This document shows, piece by piece, positions 60,535-64,000 of a stretch of DNA of 64,000 nt. The stretch comes from an uncultured Prevotellaceae bacterium. Its GTDB lineage: Bacteria; Bacteroidota; Bacteroidia; Bacteroidales; Bacteroidaceae. Where the stretch lies: the NCBI GenBank assembly GCA_902767775.1, contig CACXIP010000011.1, forward strand, positions 1-64,000, written 5' to 3'. The notes beneath the pieces were generated by a model. That model worked only from the letters and a program-made list of their open reading frames with translations, was not told where the DNA came from and made no database searches. How positions within the stretch are numbered: the stretch's first letter is position 1; each line of letters opens with the position of its first letter. The position numbers and the translations under genes were made by a program.

Positions 60535-61830
60535 TTATCCGTAGAATTGTATGAAGGCTTTTACGCAGTAGAGATGGTCGGCTACGCTGCCTGTTTCCCT
60601 GCAACTGTGCATGGCGAGGATGGCATTGCCCATGTCGACACCACGGAGCGGGATGGAGGAGGCCAGGATGTTGCCCAGTGTGCTGCCACCAGCCACGTCG
60701 CTGTGGTTGACAAAACGCTGACAAGGAACTCCCGCTTTTTTGCATACCTCAGAGAAAACGGCTGCGGAGATGGCATCGCTGGCGTACTTCTGTGCGGCAT
60801 TGAATTTGATGACCGGACCGCCGCCCAGGACAGGATGGTTGGTGGGGTCGTACTTCTCGCTGTAGTTGGGGTGCCAGGCGTGGGCATTGTCGGCGGAGAC
60901 CATGAAGGCTCTTTCCACGGCTTGGTAGAACGACTCCTCTGTGCCGCCTTGCGAGATGGCGATTCTCTTCAGCATCGTAGCAAGAAACGGACTGCCTGCA
61001 CCTTGCTTGGTCTGCGAACCGGTCTCCTCGTTGTCGAAGATGGCAAGCACCTTGGTCGTCTCCTTGTCGGTGGAGGCGAGCAGTGCCATGAGGCCTGCAT
61101 AGCACATCGACAGGTCGTCAAGCCTGCCGGAGGAGAAGAACTCATTGTGGGCTCCGAAAGTGCATGCTGGTGTGGCGTCTGCAAGATAGAGGTCAAAGTC
61201 GAGAATGTCGTTTTGAGTGATTGGTGTTTCTTTGCTCACCTCCTCGCAGATGATGTTCATCAGCAGATTGCCCATCTCCAACTGGCTGCTGATGGCACCC
61301 AGGATGGGCAGCATGTCTTTCTGACAACTGAGTCTCACACCGTCGTTCACTTGTCGGTTGAAATGGATGGCGAGATTGCTGATTTGCAGCAACGGACGCT
61401 TCACGTGCATCAGCAACGTCTGGGGATGGAACTCATCCTCGCCTCTGACAATGACTCTTCCTGCCAGGGTGAGCGGACGGTCAAACCATGTTGACATGAT
61501 GGGACCGCCATATTTCTCAATGTTGAGTTTCACAATACCACCCTCACAGAGCATTTCTGCATGGGGCTTGATGCGGAACGTAGGTGAGTCGCAGTGGGCG
61601 CATATCATCCTGAATCCGGCTTCCGACAGAGGTTTCTTGCCGATTTGGAAGGCATAGATGGATGAGTCATTTTTTGTCACATAAAGTTTGTCGCCTGCCT
61701 TTACCTTGCCAAGCGGTTGCTGGGGGTCTATGCGGCGGTAGCCTGCCTCATCAAGTGCAGTGGCGATATTCCTGACAGCGAGGAAATTAACAGGTGAGGC
61801 ATCTAAGAAATTCAAAAGACCTTGTATCAT
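60535..61830 (-). CDS. M18-family aminopeptidase
   Basis: 431 residues, cytoplasmic. Zinc aminopeptidase of the M18 family (acidic N-terminal residues preferred in known members). Ligands and catalytic parts: MICAHCDSPTFRIKP (His), AIFDNEETGSQTKQGAGS (Asp, Glu-Glu), VSADNAHAWHPNYSEKYDP and HSDVAGGSTLGNI (final His region). Single gene with a promoter box at 61887; the reading frame begins MIQGLLNFLDASPVNFLAV, typical of the family. Confidence 0.93.
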   Translation of the reverse strand: MIQGLLNFLDASPVNFLAVRNIATALDEAGYRRIDPQQPLGKVKAGDKLYVTKNDSSIYAFQIGKKPLSEAGFRMICAHCDSPTFRIKPHAEMLCEGGIVKLNIEKYGGPIMSTWFDRPLTLAGRVIVRGEDEFHPQTLLMHVKRPLLQISNLAIHFNRQVNDGVRLSCQKDMLPILGAISSQLEMGNLLMNIICEEVSKETPITQNDILDFDLYLADATPACTFGAHNEFFSSGRLDDLSMCYAGLMALLASTDKETTKVLAIFDNEETGSQTKQGAGSPFLATMLKRIAISQGGTEESFYQAVERAFMVSADNAHAWHPNYSEKYDPTNHPVLGGGPVIKFNAAQKYASDAISAAVFSEVCKKAGVPCQRFVNHSDVAGGSTLGNILASSIPLRGVDMGNAILAMHSCRETGSVADHLYCVKAFIQFYG

Positions 61831-61886
61831 AGCAGTGATTTTTGATGATTTTCATTTGATTGACTGGTTGAACATAGATTACTATG

Positions 61887-61894
61887 CAAAAGTA
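61887..61894 (-). promoter_or_regulatory. Promoter -7 box of the aminopeptidase gene
   Basis: On the minus strand TACTTTTG, 56 bases before ATG 61830. No TTTG at -33. Confidence 0.45.
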
Positions 61895-61926
61895 ATGATT
61901 TACAGGAATGCCGGTAAAATAACCAT

Positions 61927-62727
61927 TCACCACTTGATATCCCTGTAGGAGGTGCCGTTGACGAAACGGTCGAGGTCGACATGGCCTTTGATGCCCTTTA
62001 TCTTGCCGCGCTCGGTATATTGCCAGATGTTGTGCTTGCCCTGGCCGTGGAGCACAGGTTCCGAACTGCTGTAGCGTGCCATGAAGATAAAATACTTGTT
62101 GAATTCGGGAGCCAATTTCTCGTTGTAGAAACGGTATTGGCTGTAGAGCAGGGGATAGCATCCGTATTCGGCCTTCATCAGTTCCATAAACTCGCCGAGG
62201 CTCTTCTGCAATTCGCTGCGTGTGGCTCTCTTGCAGCCCGACTCCTCCACATCCACCATTGGGATGAGGTCCTGCTCGCTGCGGTTGAGGTGGCTGCGGA
62301 AATTCTCAAACTGGTCGCGGGCGGAACGGCGGCTGGTGAAAAAATGGTAACTGCCAACCTTCAGACCCGCCTTCCGCGCTCCGGTGATGTTCTCACGGTA
62401 GCGCCTGTCGAGCATCGTGCGCCCCTCTGTCGCCTTGATATACACAAATTGTATGTTCTTGTCCTTGGCCACCTCTTCCCAGTCGATTTTCCCCTGATGC
62501 TTCGACACGTCGATGCCGTCGTAGCCTTTGCTTTCTGGAATAATCTCATCGACATGGGTCCACGACTTGAAAGCACGCCAGGTGGAGGGACTGAGGTAAC
62601 TCCACAGCACCATGAAGAAGATGATGGACACCACGCAACTGATGATACGGCGGATGGTCCACCGTGACTTGCGCTGGCTTTTTTTCTTACGTCTGGGGCG
62701 TTTCCCTGTAGTGTCTTTCTTGGCCAT
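61927..62727 (-). CDS. GH25 lysozyme-like muramidase, membrane-anchored
   Basis: 266 residues. A very basic N-terminus (KRPRRKKKSQRKSRW) and one membrane helix (IISCVVSIIFFMVLW) place the enzyme on the periplasmic side of the inner membrane. The GH25 domain begins GYDGIDVSKHQGKIDWEEV; the acidic pair is in IPMVDVEES; KVGSYHFFTSRRSARDQFENF and HNIWQYTERGKIKGIKGHVDLD are typical. It cleaves the beta-1,4 bond after N-acetylmuramic acid; a role in wall turnover is likely. Starts 3 bases after the gene upstream. Confidence 0.92.
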   Translation of the reverse strand: MAKKDTTGKRPRRKKKSQRKSRWTIRRIISCVVSIIFFMVLWSYLSPSTWRAFKSWTHVDEIIPESKGYDGIDVSKHQGKIDWEEVAKDKNIQFVYIKATEGRTMLDRRYRENITGARKAGLKVGSYHFFTSRRSARDQFENFRSHLNRSEQDLIPMVDVEESGCKRATRSELQKSLGEFMELMKAEYGCYPLLYSQYRFYNEKLAPEFNKYFIFMARYSSSEPVLHGQGKHNIWQYTERGKIKGIKGHVDLDRFVNGTSYRDIKW

Positions 62728-62730
62728 GAA

Positions 62731-63411
62731 TCAGAAGATTAATCCATAAAAGGCAACCAGCCCTTCCCATATGTTGCACACAGAATACCACAGGGCGGTG
62801 AAGATGTTCTTGCTGCTCCAATACGACACCAGGATGGTGTTGATGTTGAAAAGCAGTGCGGTGAAGATATACAGATAGGAGAAGGGTAGGGGGAAACTCC
62901 TGATGTCGGGCTGATAGTTGCCAGTCTGTGTCTTGAAGCAGATGGCATGAAACCCTATCGTCACACCGATGAAAATGTCGTATAGCCAAAATCCGTCGGC
63001 CTTGATGAGCGGACGGAAAAACAAAAAGAAATAGGTGAAGATGGGAAGGCAATAGGGAGCGAGTGTCACAAATACCCTGTTGTATGAGGAGCCGCTTGTA
63101 GACACCTCACCGCTTTGGTCGCCGGCGCGGAAAGAATGGATTTTTCTAAACAGCATCATGGATACGACAGTGTGGGTCAGCTCATGCGAGAAAACCTCCA
63201 ACCAGCTCAGGTTCTTGCGCAAAAGACCTCTGGCGAGCACATATATGACGATGCCTATGCCAGTCCATTGGTACATCTCCAGATTGCCAAGCATTGTCAT
63301 CGGGGGCGATGGGAAAAATATTGCTTGTACGATGATGACGCTCTCACGAATCATCAACAGAAGCAACACGACCAACAGGGGTATCCAGAGCCAATGAAAT
63401 AGTTTATACAT
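62731..63411 (-). CDS. M50B-like membrane protein with HExxH motif
   Basis: 226 residues, five or six membrane spans. The zinc motif HELTH lies at the start of a span (SHELTHTVVSMMLF), with a later NYQPDIRSFPLP in the place of the second metal-ligand motif. This fits the peptidase M50B-like group. An intramembrane protease role is possible but not shown. Coupled to the GH25 gene (3 bases apart), which suggests a link to envelope maintenance. Confidence 0.75.
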   Translation of the reverse strand: MYKLFHWLWIPLLVVLLLLMIRESVIIVQAIFFPSPPMTMLGNLEMYQWTGIGIVIYVLARGLLRKNLSWLEVFSHELTHTVVSMMLFRKIHSFRAGDQSGEVSTSGSSYNRVFVTLAPYCLPIFTYFFLFFRPLIKADGFWLYDIFIGVTIGFHAICFKTQTGNYQPDIRSFPLPFSYLYIFTALLFNINTILVSYWSSKNIFTALWYSVCNIWEGLVAFYGLIF

Positions 63412-63488
63412 TCTTTCCTAAATCAAGTTTAGCGTTTCCAAATAGTTAAGTAGCTCAACTATTTTACCACTTCCGACTAAATACTAAT

Positions 63489-63521
63489 CGGCATCCGGCA
63501 AGGTCCTCCTGCCGGATGCCG
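63489..63521. terminator. Hairpin after the YbjN-like gene
   Basis: A 12-bp perfect stem (CGGCATCCGGCA / TGCCGGATGCCG), 9-base loop. It lies 17 bases after the YbjN-like gene stop on the minus strand. No T run follows, so termination by it alone is uncertain. A third ATGCCGGA follows at 63529. Confidence 0.55.
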
Positions 63522-63537
63522 GGTGATGGATGCCGGA

Positions 63538-63930
63538 TTATTGAAGCTCGTGCATCTTCTGAGCGAACAACGTGCGTCCGCTGATGAGGATGTCGAGGAT
63601 GCGCTCCATGAAGTCCTCCACGTCAGGGGTGCTGTCGATGAACATCTCCACTGTGAGGATGGTGTTGGACTCTGTGATGAACACTTTCAGCGCCTTGCGG
63701 TTCATGTTCAACTCGTTGGCCACCTTCAGTGCGTTGGTACGCTCTTCCTCGCTGTCAATCGACCAGATGTTGGGCAGGATGATGTGCAGGAAATTGGTGT
63801 CGTTCTTGGGGTTGAGGATGTAGAAATTGCATGTTTGATACTTGAAGTGAAGGTCGCCGTCTTCATCGATGTTGTAGATGATGCCGACATTCTTGAACCA
63901 TTGTTCGTAAACTTCAAAAACGTTGTCCAT
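63538..63930 (-). CDS. YbjN-domain protein
   Basis: 130 residues, soluble. The pattern WFKNVGIIYNIDEDGDLHFKY, FLHIILPNIWSIDSEEERTN, ALKVANELNMNRKALKVFIT and the late MERILDILISGRTLF matches the small YbjN-like proteins, which share the fold of type III secretion chaperones. Function unknown; protein binding is likely. Monocistronic in what is visible. Confidence 0.75.
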   Translation of the reverse strand: MDNVFEVYEQWFKNVGIIYNIDEDGDLHFKYQTCNFYILNPKNDTNFLHIILPNIWSIDSEEERTNALKVANELNMNRKALKVFITESNTILTVEMFIDSTPDVEDFMERILDILISGRTLFAQKMHELQ

Positions 63931-63961
63931 AGTGTTGAATTTTTTGATTGATGAATAAAAA

Positions 63962-64000
63962 TTATATCTCTGCGGCCATCAGGCCTACTATTCCTTTGTG
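63962..64000 (-). CDS. Possible C-terminal end of a gene running out of the window
   Basis: The last 39 bases read on the minus strand give HKGIVGLMAAEI followed by TAA. The length is too small to identify a family. It lies upstream of, and on the same strand as, the YbjN-like gene. Confidence 0.35.
   Translation of the reverse strand, partial: HKGIVGLMAAEI

Overview
The window is chromosomal DNA of a Bacteroidota bacterium, most likely order Bacteroidales and probably Prevotellaceae. Several signs agree. Promoters fit the Bacteroidota form TTTG-N19/20-TAnnTTTG. The ATP synthase operon runs atpD-C-(small membrane gene)-B-E-F-H-A-G. S16 has a long Ala/Glu-rich tail. There are a type IX secretion-like C-terminal tail, DUF4230 and DUF4251 proteins, a carboxypeptidase-regulatory-domain TonB receptor and a GH95 fucosidase. 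The species cannot be named from this sequence. No rRNA, tRNA, CRISPR array or transposase was found.

Layout. 1-5.4 kb: 3' part of a type I restriction gene (hsdR), a metallo-beta-lactamase-fold hydrolase, a GNAT acetyltransferase and an unknown gene. 5.4-8.4 kb: a MITE-like repeat, an outer-membrane barrel protein, a short orphan lipoprotein, rpsP and a single-HKD phospholipase D-like protein. 8.4-16 kb: a surface-polysaccharide region, with three glycosyltransferases on the minus strand, then an SH3 protein and a lipoprotein, then a flippase and a fourth glycosyltransferase on the plus strand. 16-27 kb: a NhaD-type Na+/H+ antiporter, pfkA, the whole F1Fo ATP synthase operon and a ketopantoate-reductase-like gene. 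27-41.5 kb: two minus-strand lipoproteins, a small dockerin-like secreted protein, and a giant 3196-residue LamG/fibronectin-type surface protein translationally coupled to a 321-residue companion and followed by a 64-residue peptide. 42-46.7 kb: a SNF2-family helicase with a 608-residue partner. 47-51.4 kb: nucleoside permease, bifunctional nuclease and rsmE, then a DUF4230 pair. 51.6-57.5 kb: GH95 fucosidase converging on a minus-strand group of MBL lipoprotein, alanine:cation symporter and a second DUF4230 pair. 57.6-64 kb: TonB receptor with a His/Cys-rich small protein, M18 aminopeptidase, GH25 lysozyme, M50B-like membrane protein and a YbjN-like protein.

The gene content is mostly housekeeping plus cell-surface functions: ion-coupled energetics (NhaD, ATP synthase, alanine and nucleoside symporters), envelope glycans and host-glycan use (GH95, large secreted LamG protein).

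The most unusual property is the density of small non-coding repeat families. They are a roughly 200-bp MITE-like element (two inverted copies), a roughly 70-bp palindromic element (four intergenic copies plus a diverged in-frame copy inside the GNAT gene), a 60-bp hairpin/promoter duplication, a 38-bp repeat, and many short arrays of 7-9 bp units at gene borders, some reaching into coding ends. The best candidate for an undescribed functional unit is the SNF2 helicase with its 608-residue partner, whose C-terminus looks like an XPB/Ssl2-N-type helicase accessory region. The giant-protein operon and the duplicated DUF4230 pairs come next.
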